Positions 37,343-46,460 are shown, numbered from the stretch's first letter. The stretch is 64,000 nucleotides of DNA from Sulfurovum riftiae (GCF_001595645.1 NZ_LNKT01000001.1:62001-126000), one strand, 5' to 3'. Made by a program: numbers and translations. The notes: generated by a model from the letters alone, not told the origin.

Positions 37343-38575
37343 ATGGAAGCATTTTTAGAAGAAGCCAAAGCGTCAAGCAGGGTCCTTGCTACTCTCAGTG
37401 GGGCAGACAAGAACAGAATACTCAAAGAGATGGCCGAAGCACTCCGGGCCAATACGGAAGCCATACTTAAAGCCAATGCACTCGATATGGACGATGCGGA
37501 CAGGAACGATCTTACACCTGCCCTGAAGGACAGGCTGCTGCTCGATGAGAGCAGGGTCGAGGGAATGGCGATAGCCATAGAAGAGATAGCAGCATTGAAA
37601 GAACCGGTAGGACGGGTACTGGATGGCTGGGTGACGGAAGACGGCTTGAAGATCGAGAAAGTTTCTGTGCCTATCGGAGTGATCGGTATTATTTATGAAT
37701 CACGTCCGAACGTCACTTCCGATACGGCTGCTTTGAGCTTTAAGAGTTCCAATGTCTGTGTACTCAAAGGCGGAAAGGAAGCACAACACTCCAATGAAGC
37801 CATTGCGAAGGTTTTAAGAGAAGTCTTGAAGAAGAACGGCCTGCCTGAAGCACTTATCTCTCTTATTCCGGATGCTTCGCGTGAAGGGGTGGCAAAGTTG
37901 ATAAAGATGGACAAGTACGTCGATCTCATCGTTCCCCGTGGTGGAGAAGGTCTTATACGCTATGTAAGTGAGAATGCTTCCGTACCGGTGGTCAAACATG
38001 ACAAAGGACAGTGCCATACCTACATCGATGAAGATGCAAATGTAGAGAATGCCATCAGGATCGCCATCAATGCGAAGGTGCAGAGACCGGGGGTCTGCAA
38101 CGCCATGGAGACACTGTTGGTGGATGTGGCGGTTGCCAAAGAGGTACTGCCTCTATTGAAGGAAGCCTTTGATGAAGCACATACGGAGTTGAAAGGATGC
38201 GGCGATACACAGAGCATTATCGATGTCGCTCCGGCAACGGAAGTGGATTTCGATACGGAGTATCTGGCCAATATCCTCAACATCAGAGTGGTGAACGGGG
38301 TTGAAGGTGCCATAGAACACATTATACGGTACGGTTCCGGGCACTCTGAAGCGATCATTACGGAGAACATTACCACAGCGGAAGCCTTTCTCAACGCTAT
38401 CGATGCTGCAGTGGTCTATGTCAATGCTTCTACACGGTTTACGGATGGGGGAGCTTTCGGTTTCGGTGCCGAAGTGGGGATCAGTACCAACAAACTGCAT
38501 GCCAGAGGACCGATGGGCATAGAGGGGCTGACGACCTACAAATTCAAGATCTACGGCTCGGGACAAATTCGTTAA
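37343..38575 (+). CDS. proA: Gamma-glutamyl phosphate reductase
   Basis: 410 residues. Reduces glutamyl-5-phosphate to the semialdehyde with NADPH. Motifs: GVIGIIYESRPNVTSDTAAL, LKGGKEAQHSNEAI, VPRGGEGLIRYV, the catalytic Cys in GVCNAMETLLV and FTDGGAFGFGAEVGISTNKLHARGPMG. AAGGA precedes the ATG. Completes the proline pathway with proB (20.4 kb) and proC. Confidence 0.97.
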   Translation: MEAFLEEAKASSRVLATLSGADKNRILKEMAEALRANTEAILKANALDMDDADRNDLTPALKDRLLLDESRVEGMAIAIEEIAALKEPVGRVLDGWVTEDGLKIEKVSVPIGVIGIIYESRPNVTSDTAALSFKSSNVCVLKGGKEAQHSNEAIAKVLREVLKKNGLPEALISLIPDASREGVAKLIKMDKYVDLIVPRGGEGLIRYVSENASVPVVKHDKGQCHTYIDEDANVENAIRIAINAKVQRPGVCNAMETLLVDVAVAKEVLPLLKEAFDEAHTELKGCGDTQSIIDVAPATEVDFDTEYLANILNIRVVNGVEGAIEHIIRYGSGHSEAIITENITTAEAFLNAIDAAVVYVNASTRFTDGGAFGFGAEVGISTNKLHARGPMGIEGLTTYKFKIYGSGQIR

Positions 38576-38649
38576 AAAAAATAAAAAGCTAAGCACCTCT
38601 AAAGTTTGCTTGGTTACAATACCATCAAATTCAATATATAGGAAAAATA

Positions 38650-39159
38650 ATGGCAATTGCAAATGAAAACAGTGTCGTAGGCATTGAATACGAAGTAAAA
38701 GAAGCTGGTACGACAGAGATCGTAGATACGAACAAAGGGGCACAGCCGCTTGAGTTCATTACAGGTAAAGGGCACATCATCCCAGGTCTAGAGAATGCAC
38801 TTGTCGGTATGGAAAAAGGTGAAAGCGGGGATATTCTGGTCAAAGCAGCTGACGCATACGGTGAAGTGAATCCTGAAGCAAAGCAGACATTGCCTATCGA
38901 GCAGTTCGAAGGTGTGGACCTTAAAGAGGGAATGACACTTTATGGTCAGGGAGAGAATGGTGAGACTGTACAGGTGACAGTGACGTCATTTGACGACAAA
39001 GAGGTGCAGGTAGATTTTAACCATCCTTTGGCGGGTAAAGACCTTATGTTCTCTGTAACGGTTCTTGATGTAAGAGATGCTACTGATGATGAAGCTGCTA
39101 CAGGCCAGGTTGGCGGTGGTGAGCATTGTGATGATGGTAGCTGCGGCTGCGGTCACTAA
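38650..39159 (+). CDS. slyD: SlyD-type FKBP peptidyl-prolyl isomerase
   Basis: 169 residues. The FKBP domain is split by an insert-in-flap chaperone domain (about residues 70-130), as in SlyD: VVGIEYEVKEAGTTEIVD, GKGHIIPGLENALVGMEKGE and VDFNHPLAGKDLMFSVTVLDV. The short C-terminal tail GGGEHCDDGSCGCGH is rich in Cys/His and should bind Ni or Zn, suggesting support for hydrogenase maturation (inference). A TACAAT -10 lies at 38615-38620. A hairpin follows (39171-39196). Confidence 0.95.
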   Translation: MAIANENSVVGIEYEVKEAGTTEIVDTNKGAQPLEFITGKGHIIPGLENALVGMEKGESGDILVKAADAYGEVNPEAKQTLPIEQFEGVDLKEGMTLYGQGENGETVQVTVTSFDDKEVQVDFNHPLAGKDLMFSVTVLDVRDATDDEAATGQVGGGEHCDDGSCGCGH

Positions 39160-39170
39160 TCTTTTATGGG

Positions 39171-39196
39171 TCTGTCCAAACATACTGTTTGGCAGA
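39171..39196 (+). terminator. Hairpin after slyD
   Basis: CCAAAC-ATACT-GTTTGG with outer TCTG/CAGA pairing around a one-base bulge. No T-run follows, so intrinsic termination is uncertain. Confidence 0.4.
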
Positions 39197-39323
39197 TCAT
39201 ACCCCGGTAACCTCTCTTTTCAACATAAACACTTCTAATTTCCCCTAACTCAATATAATTTTCACCTATTTTTGTTATCATTAACGACGTAATTACAATA
39301 CTGCTTAGATGGAAGGTGATTTT

Positions 39324-40658
39324 ATGTCAAAAAATGATGAAGTGTTCGATATCACTATGATACTGATGACGCTTTTCTCCTCACTGGAGATCGTGCGTGA
39401 CGAAAACAACATAGAACTCATTTACGATGTGGATCCTACTGTACCCAAGGAACTGAAGGGGAACAGTGAAGCGCTCCTGCATCTTCTTACACAGATATTG
39501 ACATTTGTTTTTCAGAACAGTGATAGAGAAGAGATAGTTCTGGCCATTACGGCGCCGGAGGATTTCCTTTATGAGGAGATCGTTACTTTTACAGTAAATG
39601 ATACCGGTATCAACACAGAGAAGATTAACAGTTTTGTAGAGAATCGGCTGCAGGAGAGTCTGGCACCATTGGATGCTGTTGTTGAAAAGAGTGCCGACAA
39701 CCCTTCCGATATTGTCGTCAAAATGCCTTTGAAAGTTGAAGATATAGGCAACAGGAGACACTACAGGCTTCCTGATATCTCGATGCTGGGTAAAAAAGTT
39801 TTGCTGCTGTGCGGTAAAAAAAAGGTGGCCAGAAGTATTGAAAAGATGTTCAGATATTTTCTCTATGAAGTGGATGTCGGACTTGAGGAATATAAAAAAC
39901 ACGGCAGCAACCTTTCCCGTTATGATATTGTCGTCATCAGCGATACGATGACGACACCAAAGCTTGAAGCGCTGATCGAGACCGTACAAAAGAAGAGCAG
40001 TCTGAAGTATGTTGTCGTCCAATCCTCGAATGTTACGGAAAGCAAGCAGAGAAATGTGGAAACCGCCTATCTTATAAAACCTGCAATGCAGGAGAGCATT
40101 TACGAACTGATCATTTCTCTGTTTGAAAAAGATGTGGCAGCACGGATCATCAAACCCACTTCTGTGCATACGATTATCGATATGAGAAAATATATCAATC
40201 TGCCTTTACAGAAAGAAGAACAGAAATATATTGAGAGTACTCAAAAAGAGTTGAAAAGAGAGAAGTCTTTGCAGGACAAACAAAAGGAAGGGGACAAAGT
40301 CCCTATCCTCGATACAGAGATCGGTATACAAAATGCAAAATCGGTGGGACAGGACTACAGAAGTACACTCAGAAAATTTCTGCAGGATTTTAAAAAGTCA
40401 GATATCTTTTTCAGACAGATTGTGAACGACAAAACGACATGGAGAACAAAAGAATTTTTGATCGACCTTGAGAAAGAGACACGTTTCATCGGTGCTATGC
40501 GTCTTGCCTCTTTGGCGGAGAAAGCAAGCCTCTTGTTCGTGTATGACAAACTTGACGACCTGAAGCTCTATGTGGGTAAATACCATGTAGAATTGAAAAA
40601 TCTGGTCATTGAGATAGAGAAGTATCTTGACGAAACAGAAGGTCACTCCTCCTCGTAA
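39324..40658 (+). CDS. Degenerate hybrid-kinase-like protein (HATPase-REC-Hpt remnants)
   Basis: 444 residues, no signal or membrane segment, so cytoplasmic. Residues ~35-145 look like a histidine-kinase ATPase domain with a poor N box ([16 protein letters not shown], Asn replaced) and only a DTGIN remnant of the G1 box. Residues ~150-265 look like a receiver domain: the acid pair is lost (VLLLCGKKK) but an Asp (DIVVISDTM) and the Lys (LIKPAM) remain. Residues ~345-440 resemble an Hpt bundle in which [14 protein letters not shown] replaces the HxxKG motif. I read it as a scaffold or decoy rather than an active kinase. Start chosen at 39324 after GGAAGGTG. Confidence 0.6.
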   Translation: MSKNDEVFDITMILMTLFSSLEIVRDENNIELIYDVDPTVPKELKGNSEALLHLLTQILTFVFQNSDREEIVLAITAPEDFLYEEIVTFTVNDTGINTEKINSFVENRLQESLAPLDAVVEKSADNPSDIVVKMPLKVEDIGNRRHYRLPDISMLGKKVLLLCGKKKVARSIEKMFRYFLYEVDVGLEEYKKHGSNLSRYDIVVISDTMTTPKLEALIETVQKKSSLKYVVVQSSNVTESKQRNVETAYLIKPAMQESIYELIISLFEKDVAARIIKPTSVHTIIDMRKYINLPLQKEEQKYIESTQKELKREKSLQDKQKEGDKVPILDTEIGIQNAKSVGQDYRSTLRKFLQDFKKSDIFFRQIVNDKTTWRTKEFLIDLEKETRFIGAMRLASLAEKASLLFVYDKLDDLKLYVGKYHVELKNLVIEIEKYLDETEGHSSS

Positions 40659-40813
40659 GGTTCGAAATCTTCTTTGCTTACGCCGCAGTCAGGGCACTCC
40701 CAATCATCGGGGATATCCTCAAATGCGGTCCCCGGGGCAATACCCGAATCGGGGTCTCCCGCTTCGGGATCATAGATATAGTCACAAACGGTACAGATGT
40801 ACTTCCGGCTCAT
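40643..40813 (-). CDS. Rubredoxin
   Basis: 56 residues starting [20 protein letters not shown]. Both metal knuckles are present: [10 protein letters not shown] and [11 protein letters not shown], giving the four Cys ligands of a single Fe. The aromatic core ([10 protein letters not shown]) also fits. A small cytoplasmic electron carrier, often used in oxidative-stress reduction (e.g. with rubrerythrin). AAAAGGAG lies 6 bases before the ATG. Its 3' end overlaps the convergent kinase-like gene by 16 bp; fabD is divergent. Confidence 0.93.
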   Translation of the reverse strand: MSRKYICTVCDYIYDPEAGDPDSGIAPGTAFEDIPDDWECPDCGVSKEDFEPYEEE

Positions 40814-40930
40814 AATCACTCCTTTTCTCTCGTAAGATATATGTAAAGATGGTAAAATACATAAAATATTCTACAGAAGCAGCTGTGTACTTCCTGTGTA
40901 TTGCAGAGCTTCGATCCAAAGGATTTCATG

Positions 40931-41872
40931 ATGTCGACAAAATGTGCATTTTTATTCCCGGGACAGGGTTCCCAGGCCATAGGTATGGGTGAGGATTTCT
41001 TCAACAATTCGGATGTGGCGAAGCAGATGATAGCCGATGCGAGCAGCAGAACGGGTATCGATTTTGAAAAACTGCTTTTTACCGAGAATGACGATCTTGA
41101 AAAAACGGAATTCACGCAGCCTGCCATTCTGCTTGTCTCCTCTATAGCGCATAAACTTTTCGAAGATGAGATGCCTATAAGACCGGTCTATGCCCTGGGT
41201 CACTCCCTTGGGGAATTTTCTGCACTTGTCTCTGTGGGTGCCCTGGATACCACGGATGCGGTAGAGCTTGTAAACCTGCGTGGTAAACTGATGGCCCAGG
41301 CCTGCGAAGGCCAGGATGTGGGTATGCTGGTCTCCCTGGGACTCGCGGATGATGTTGTGGAGAAGATCTGTGAAGAGCAGAGAGCGGCAGGCTTGAAGGT
41401 CTGGCCGGTGAATTACAATGCCGAAGGGCAGATAGTCATTGCGGGTATCAAGCCGGATCTTCAGAAACTTGAACCGATACTCAAAGAAGCCAAAGCCAGA
41501 AGAGCGATGCTGCTCAATATGTCCGTAGCATCCCACTGCCCGCTGCTTGAAGCGGCAACGGCACCGTTGGCAGAAAAACTCAAAGAGGTGCTCAAAGATG
41601 AATTCTCCGCACCGGTGATCTCCAATGTAACAGCGAAACCGTACAGTAGCAAAGAGGAGGCGCTCGACCTTCTTCCCAAGCAGCTGGTCTCTCCGGTACT
41701 CTACAAACAATCGATCGCTGCATTCGACGATGATGTGGACTGTTATGTGGAGTTCGGGCACGGCGGTGTATTGAAGGGGCTCAACAGAAAAGCGACGAAA
41801 AAACCGCATTTCGTGGTCTCCGATATGCAGTCACTTGCCAATGCCATTGAAGAGATTGGCAAGCTGGGGTAG
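40931..41872 (+). CDS. fabD: Malonyl-CoA:ACP transacylase
   Basis: 313 residues. Transfers malonyl from CoA to acyl carrier protein in fatty-acid synthesis. Motifs: AFLFPGQGSQAIGMG, TQPAILLVSSIAHKLF, the nucleophile LGHSLGEFSALV, and the catalytic His in VASHCPLLEAA. The start is ATG 40931 (or 40928) after AAAGGA; an in-frame TTG at 40901 has no ribosome site. slyD-fabD-mtnN order matches Campylobacter (recalled), here with two genes inserted between slyD and fabD. Confidence 0.96.
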   Translation: MSTKCAFLFPGQGSQAIGMGEDFFNNSDVAKQMIADASSRTGIDFEKLLFTENDDLEKTEFTQPAILLVSSIAHKLFEDEMPIRPVYALGHSLGEFSALVSVGALDTTDAVELVNLRGKLMAQACEGQDVGMLVSLGLADDVVEKICEEQRAAGLKVWPVNYNAEGQIVIAGIKPDLQKLEPILKEAKARRAMLLNMSVASHCPLLEAATAPLAEKLKEVLKDEFSAPVISNVTAKPYSSKEEALDLLPKQLVSPVLYKQSIAAFDDDVDCYVEFGHGGVLKGLNRKATKKPHFVVSDMQSLANAIEEIGKLG

Positions 41873-41874
41873 AG

Positions 41875-42567
41875 ATGTCCAAAATCGCCATTATGGGGGC
41901 TATGCCCGAAGAGATTGAACCGATCATCACCAAACTCGATGACCTGAATGTCGTAGAGTATGCGGCCAACAAATATTATGAGGGGTCTTACCACGGCAAA
42001 AAAGTGGTCGTTGCCTATTCGAAGATCGGGAAAGTATTTGCTACCCTTACCGCCACCAGCCTCATAGAGAAATTCGGGTGTGACACCTTGCTCTTCTCAG
42101 GTGTGGCAGGCGCGATCTCGGAAGACCTGCATATCGGCGATCTCATTATTGCGGATGGGTTGTGCCAACACGACCTTGACATTACGGCATTTGGACATCC
42201 TTACGGCTATGTGCCCGAAGGCGAGGTCTGTATCCCGACAGATGAAAAACTAAGAGAGGTCGCCAAAAAGGTAGCCAAAGCCAAAGGCCTTCCTCTCAAA
42301 GAGGGCATCATCGCCACAGGTGACCAGTTTGTTGCCGACCATGAGAGAAAAGAGTGGATAGGCAAAACCTTCCATGCCGATGCGCTGGAGATGGAAGGGG
42401 CAGCGGTCGCTGTGGTCTGTTCATCCCTGGATGTGCCGTATTTCATACTGCGTGCCATCTCCGATTCTGCCGATATGGATGCCAGTTTCAATTTCGATGA
42501 ATTCTTGGAGAGTTCAGCGAAGATCTCTGCAGATTTCATTCTTGCTATGGTGGAAGAGATAGCATAG
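41875..42567 (+). CDS. mtnN: 5'-methylthioadenosine / S-adenosylhomocysteine nucleosidase
   Basis: 230 residues. Cleaves MTA and SAH (LuxS/recycling pathway); in Campylobacterota the same enzyme also acts on 6-amino-6-deoxyfutalosine in menaquinone synthesis (family knowledge). Motifs: IAIMGAMPEEIEPI, LLFSGVAGAISEDLHIGDL, IATGDQFVADHERKEWI, the ADALEMEGAAVAVVC signature and the catalytic Asp in AISDSAD. It starts 2 bp after fabD. A REP palindrome with a short T-run follows. Confidence 0.96.
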   Translation: MSKIAIMGAMPEEIEPIITKLDDLNVVEYAANKYYEGSYHGKKVVVAYSKIGKVFATLTATSLIEKFGCDTLLFSGVAGAISEDLHIGDLIIADGLCQHDLDITAFGHPYGYVPEGEVCIPTDEKLREVAKKVAKAKGLPLKEGIIATGDQFVADHERKEWIGKTFHADALEMEGAAVAVVCSSLDVPYFILRAISDSADMDASFNFDEFLESSAKISADFILAMVEEIA

Positions 42568-42574
42568 ACATGCA

Positions 42575-42593
42575 GGGTGGGCTTCAACCCACC
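42575..42593. repeat. REP-like palindrome after mtnN
   Basis: GGTGGG-CTTCAA-CCCACC followed by TTTTAT; it may double as an intrinsic terminator. It forms an inverted pair with 42637-42659. Confidence 0.75.
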
Positions 42594-42636
42594 TTTTATA
42601 TCTCTGATCTTATGTAGACGTTGAAATATGTTCAAT

Positions 42637-42659
42637 GGTGGGCTGAAGCCCACCCTACC
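42637..42659. repeat. REP-like palindrome before the ttcA-like gene
   Basis: GGTGGGC-TGAA-GCCCACC then CTACC; same sequence as 12576-12597. Confidence 0.8.
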
Positions 42660-42739
42660 AAAAGCATCATAGAGAAAAAAATAAGTCATAACCATTGACT
42701 GCAACAATTTTTTTTGAAAATAAAAATATAAAGAGAGTT

Positions 42740-43564
42740 ATGGAACACCAAAATAGATCTGGCTATCAACATGATCATTCAAAAATGATTCCCATGAGCA
42801 AGAAACTCCTCAAGGTCATCGGCAAGACCAATGCCGAGTTCAGGCTTATCGGTGAGGGTGACAAAGTGCTTGTCGGACTCAGTGGAGGGAAGGACTCCTT
42901 GGCATTGGTGCATGCGATGAAACACATCCAGAGGCATGCCCCGTTCAACTTCGAGTTCGAAGCCTGTACCATCAAATACGGTATGCCGGATGAGCATTAT
43001 GAATTTCTCTCCAAACACTGCGAAGCGTACGGTATCAAACACACGGTCTACGATACCAACATCTTCGAGATCTCACACGATACCATCAGAGAGAACTCCT
43101 CTTTCTGTTCCTATTTCTCACGTATGCGAAGAGGGGCGCTCTACACTTTTGCAGAGCAGGGCGGCTTCAACAAAGTAGCACTCGGACACCACTTTGACGA
43201 TACCGTAGAGAGCTTTTTCATGAATATGTTCTACAACGGCACCATGAGAGCTTTGGCACCCATCTACAAAACAGGCAGGGGCTTTCATCTTATCCGTCCG
43301 CTGATCCAGGCAAGGGAGTCCCAGCTCAGAGCCTTTGCAGATGATAATGATCTGCAGGTCATCGGAGATGAAGCCTGTCCCGCCATGCTCAAAGATGTCA
43401 AGATGCCGCATGCCAGAGCCTCGACCAAAGCATGGCTGGCCGGACTGGAAAAAGAGAATAAGGATATCTTCAAAATGTTCAAAGCTTCCTTCAAACATAT
43501 TCACGATGATACTTTCCTGGACCCCGCACGTTGGAACAGGGATGATATAGAGACGGTGGGGTAA
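42740..43564 (+). CDS. ttcA: TtcA-like PP-loop protein (tRNA 2-thiocytidine synthesis family)
   Basis: 274 residues. PP-loop VLVGLSGGKDSLALVHAM binds ATP; VALGHHFDDTVESFFMNMFYNG and LIRPLI are TtcA-type segments. TtcA thiolates C32 of certain tRNAs with a [4Fe-4S] cluster held by three Cys. Here the first motif, usually CxxCSRLRRG, reads CSYFSRMRRG (second Cys lost), and the later PCxxCG motif reads ACPAML (one Cys left). Cluster binding is therefore doubtful or different. I prefer the ATG at 42740 after AGAGAG. Confidence 0.8.
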   Translation: MEHQNRSGYQHDHSKMIPMSKKLLKVIGKTNAEFRLIGEGDKVLVGLSGGKDSLALVHAMKHIQRHAPFNFEFEACTIKYGMPDEHYEFLSKHCEAYGIKHTVYDTNIFEISHDTIRENSSFCSYFSRMRRGALYTFAEQGGFNKVALGHHFDDTVESFFMNMFYNGTMRALAPIYKTGRGFHLIRPLIQARESQLRAFADDNDLQVIGDEACPAMLKDVKMPHARASTKAWLAGLEKENKDIFKMFKASFKHIHDDTFLDPARWNRDDIETVG

Positions 43565-43570
43565 AGTCGC

Positions 43571-43576
43571 TATAAT
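43571..43576 (+). promoter_or_regulatory. -10 box of the rluD promoter
   Basis: CGCTATAATTAAC; TATAAT at 43571-43576, about 100 bp before rluD. A REP palindrome (43595-43615) would lie in the leader. Confidence 0.5.
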
Positions 43577-43594
43577 TAACTTCTTTGCCTTCTG

Positions 43595-43615
43595 TAGGGT
43601 GGGCAATTGCCCACC
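43595..43615. repeat. REP-like palindrome TAGGGTGGGCAATTGCCCACC
   Basis: A perfect GGTGGGCAATTGCCCACC palindrome, fourth member of the GGTGGGC family, between the ttcA-like gene and rluD. Confidence 0.8.
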
Positions 43616-43677
43616 TTTCAAAACACGATATTTAAAAAGATATTTGAGATCAGATTTAATTGTTTAAAAGAGTAATC

Positions 43678-44634
43678 ATGGAAGAAAAATTTATATCTAC
43701 ACAGACAAACCGTATTGACAAGATATTGGCAGCCCAACTTGATGTCAGCCGCAACCAGGTGGAAAAGCTGGTGAAAGACGGGTTGGTCTCTGTCAATGGC
43801 AAAACCGTTACAAAGACCAGTTTCAAGGTCTCAGAGGGTGATGAGATCGCCTATGCATTCAAAGAGGCAGAGAAACGCGAACCTGTAGAGATAGACTTCG
43901 ATGTGGAGATACTTTATGAAGATGACTATCTGCTGGTGGTGAACAAACCAAGCGGCTTGGTGGTACACCCGGCTCCTTCGGTCAAAGAGCCCACTTTGGT
44001 GGACTGGCTGGTGAAGAAGGGGATCTCTCTTTCGACCATCTCCGGGGAAGAGCGTCATGGTATCGTGCATCGTATCGACAAAGAGACGACAGGGGCACTT
44101 GTCGTTGCCAAAGACAACAAGGTGCATGAGATGCTCAGCCAGCAGCTTCAGGATAAGAGCATGGGGCGCTACTACCTGGCCCTCATAGACCATTTTCTCA
44201 AAGAGGATGTGGTGGTGGACAAGCCTATCGGACGCAACCCGAACAACAGGCTCAAAATGGATGTGGTGCTGCATGGGAAACCGGCAAAAACAGCCTTCAA
44301 AAAGCTGTTGACCTCCGCACATGATGTGGAGCTGATCGCGGCCAAACTCTTTACGGGAAGGACCCATCAGATACGGGTGCATCTCAATACGCTGGGGCGG
44401 CATATCCTGGGGGATGATTTATATGGCTTTAAGAGCAAAAGAGATAAAATACCCCGAGTTTATCTACATGCATATTTATTATATTTAATCCACCCTATCA
44501 CCGGTGAAAAGATGGAGTTCACTGCACCTCTTTTTGATGATATGAAACTGTATTTATCCAAATATTTTGACCAAGGTGACATAGATGAAAAGATCGATCC
44601 TCTTACTCTGGGTTCTTGCTTTACTGACCTTTAA
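43678..44634 (+). CDS. rluD: RluD-family 23S rRNA pseudouridine synthase
   Basis: 318 residues. An N-terminal S4 RNA-binding domain (RIDKILAAQLDVSRNQVEKLVKDGLVSVNGK) is followed by the RluA-type catalytic core with NKPSGLVVHP and the catalytic Asp in GIVHRIDKETTGALVVAK; TGRTHQIRVHL closes it. The precise uridine target is not decidable from sequence alone; RluD modifies helix 69. The ATG at 43678 is chosen. Its 3' end overlaps the next gene by 50 bp. Confidence 0.93.
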   Translation: MEEKFISTQTNRIDKILAAQLDVSRNQVEKLVKDGLVSVNGKTVTKTSFKVSEGDEIAYAFKEAEKREPVEIDFDVEILYEDDYLLVVNKPSGLVVHPAPSVKEPTLVDWLVKKGISLSTISGEERHGIVHRIDKETTGALVVAKDNKVHEMLSQQLQDKSMGRYYLALIDHFLKEDVVVDKPIGRNPNNRLKMDVVLHGKPAKTAFKKLLTSAHDVELIAAKLFTGRTHQIRVHLNTLGRHILGDDLYGFKSKRDKIPRVYLHAYLLYLIHPITGEKMEFTAPLFDDMKLYLSKYFDQGDIDEKIDPLTLGSCFTDL

Positions 44635-45262
44635 CGGCTGCGGTTCCGCGATCAAGGGATTGATGGTCTATGGCAAGGACCCGAGCCTGACGACCTTGGG
44701 CTCTGTGCGTACGCTTCCCATGATGACCTCTGTCGGCTTTGAGTGGGATACGATCAAGGACGAGAAGATACACGGTATCAATGTCTATAGAAAGTCACCG
44801 GACGCCAGGGAGCCCGAAGAGAGGGAATTCAGACGCATCGGTGCCATCGGCAACCGCTATGCGACACATTTTGTAGATACGCATGTCAAACCCGATACCC
44901 GATATATCTATAAGTTCGCAACCTTCTCGATGGGGAAGGAGTCTGCACAGGGAACACGTGTCGAAGTGCAGACCAAACCTACCTTCGCTCCGGTCTCTTT
45001 TCTGCAGGCCTATAAAGTGGGACCGGCAGCTATCAAACTGCTTTGGAGACCGCATGCCAGTGACAGGATCAATGGTTATATCATCGAACGCTCCGTCAAT
45101 GGCGGAGAGTGGAGATTTATGGCCCAGGTAGAGGGGCTGTTGATGGCCGAATATATCGATACGCTGGTACGCAGCGGCAATACCTATGCCTACCGTATCG
45201 TTGCCAAGAGTTATGAAGGTGTCAAAGCCCGACCAAGCCAGGTCACCCGTATTTCATTGTAG
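44585..45262 (+). CDS. FlpA-like fibronectin type III lipoprotein
   Basis: 225 residues. Lipobox LTFNGCGS (Cys near residue 19) needs the start at 44585, which forces a 50-bp overlap with rluD. Two FN3-like domains follow (about 45-130 with YKFATFSMGKESAQG, and 135-225 with INGYIIERSVNGGEW and YAYRIVAKSYEG). The place between rluD and trmB is that of C. jejuni FlpA (Cj1279c), a fibronectin-binding adhesin of about 410 residues with three FN3 domains (recalled). This is a shorter version in a presumably free-living relative, so the ancestral role is probably not host adhesion. Confidence 0.8.
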   Translation: MKRSILLLWVLALLTFNGCGSAIKGLMVYGKDPSLTTLGSVRTLPMMTSVGFEWDTIKDEKIHGINVYRKSPDAREPEEREFRRIGAIGNRYATHFVDTHVKPDTRYIYKFATFSMGKESAQGTRVEVQTKPTFAPVSFLQAYKVGPAAIKLLWRPHASDRINGYIIERSVNGGEWRFMAQVEGLLMAEYIDTLVRSGNTYAYRIVAKSYEGVKARPSQVTRISL

Positions 45263-45272
45263 GATAAAGCCC

Positions 45273-46460
45273 ATGCCCCATTTAAAAGTAACCCCCTTCG
45301 ATGCTTCTATTATTGATGCCAGACTGCCTGAGAGCAGCATCATGACCTTCAGAGCCAGAGCTTTGAAAGGAGATGACGAGATCATCGGTGTGGAGCATGG
45401 CGGAGAAGAGTTCCTTCTTCAGCTCAAACCCGACAGCAAAGCGACACTGCTCAAATACGATAAGGTAACGCGTCCCCTGAAGGTCAACCTGCTCAAAGAG
45501 GCGCTCGACAAAGTCTCCAAAGAGCTCGGACTGGAGATACGCAGCTCCAACATAGCCCTTTCGAACAGCAAACCGCCTTTGTCTTCAGCCTATTTCAAAA
45601 AGATAGAGGATTTTGAAACGATCGAATATCCCAAAAAGAAGATCTCCGTAGAGGTGGGGTTCGGTTCGGGTCGGCACCTGCTCTGGCAGGCACGGAAAAA
45701 CCCGGATACCCTTTTCATCGGCCTGGAGATCCATACCCCTTCTGCCCAGCAGGTCCTGCGTCAGATCGAGCTTCAGGGACTTGAGAATATCTGGGTGGTC
45801 AACTATGATGCACGGCTCTTCCTCGAGATGCTTCCTTCCAACAGCTGCGAACAGATATTCGTGCATTTTCCCGTACCCTGGGACAAAAAACCGCACAGAC
45901 GTGTCATCTCTCCGAGTTTTCTTGCAGAGTCGATGCGTGTACTCCGAAAAGGCGGACGGCTTGAACTTAGGACCGACAGTGACAACTACTTCTGGTATGC
46001 GCTTGAAACCTTTTTCTCCGTGCCCAAGACCGAAGTGGAGGTGCGCAAGAACGAAGCCCTGGAAGTCACCAGCAAGTATGAGGCGAGATGGCGCAAGCAG
46101 GAGAAGGACATCTACGATGTCTATGTGAAATGCAATGAAGATTCCGCTGAGAGGGACCTTCGTATAGACTTTAATTTTACTAGTGTAAAATATACAAAAA
46201 ATTTGGAAGAACGGCTGCCGAAAAAAGCAGTGGTATGTGATGGCTATTTCGTACATTTTGAACGCAGTTACAAGATCGGCGATAACGCACTGCTTGTCAA
46301 ATGTGCCTTCGGAAGTTTTGACAGGCCTGAACACAAATATATTTTGATAGGACCAGACGGCAGCAGGTATTTTGCCTCCGTCCCGGTAAAGACAACGGTA
46401 AATCAGTCCGCACATCGGAAGATCCTGGAACTCTTGCTACAAAAGGAAAACAATGTCTAA
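45273..46460 (+). CDS. trmB: tRNA (guanine-N7-)-methyltransferase
   Basis: 395 residues. The SAM-binding core starts at about residue 125 (VEVGFGSGRHLLWQARKNPDTLFIGLEIH), with the TrmB signature VHFPVPWDKKPHRRVIS and LRTDSDNYFW. It makes m7G46 in tRNA. The ~120-residue N-terminal extension and the long C-terminal part are typical of Campylobacterota TrmB (recalled). The start at 45273 follows AGGAT. It overlaps ftsE by 8 bp. Confidence 0.93.
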   Translation: MPHLKVTPFDASIIDARLPESSIMTFRARALKGDDEIIGVEHGGEEFLLQLKPDSKATLLKYDKVTRPLKVNLLKEALDKVSKELGLEIRSSNIALSNSKPPLSSAYFKKIEDFETIEYPKKKISVEVGFGSGRHLLWQARKNPDTLFIGLEIHTPSAQQVLRQIELQGLENIWVVNYDARLFLEMLPSNSCEQIFVHFPVPWDKKPHRRVISPSFLAESMRVLRKGGRLELRTDSDNYFWYALETFFSVPKTEVEVRKNEALEVTSKYEARWRKQEKDIYDVYVKCNEDSAERDLRIDFNFTSVKYTKNLEERLPKKAVVCDGYFVHFERSYKIGDNALLVKCAFGSFDRPEHKYILIGPDGSRYFASVPVKTTVNQSAHRKILELLLQKENNV

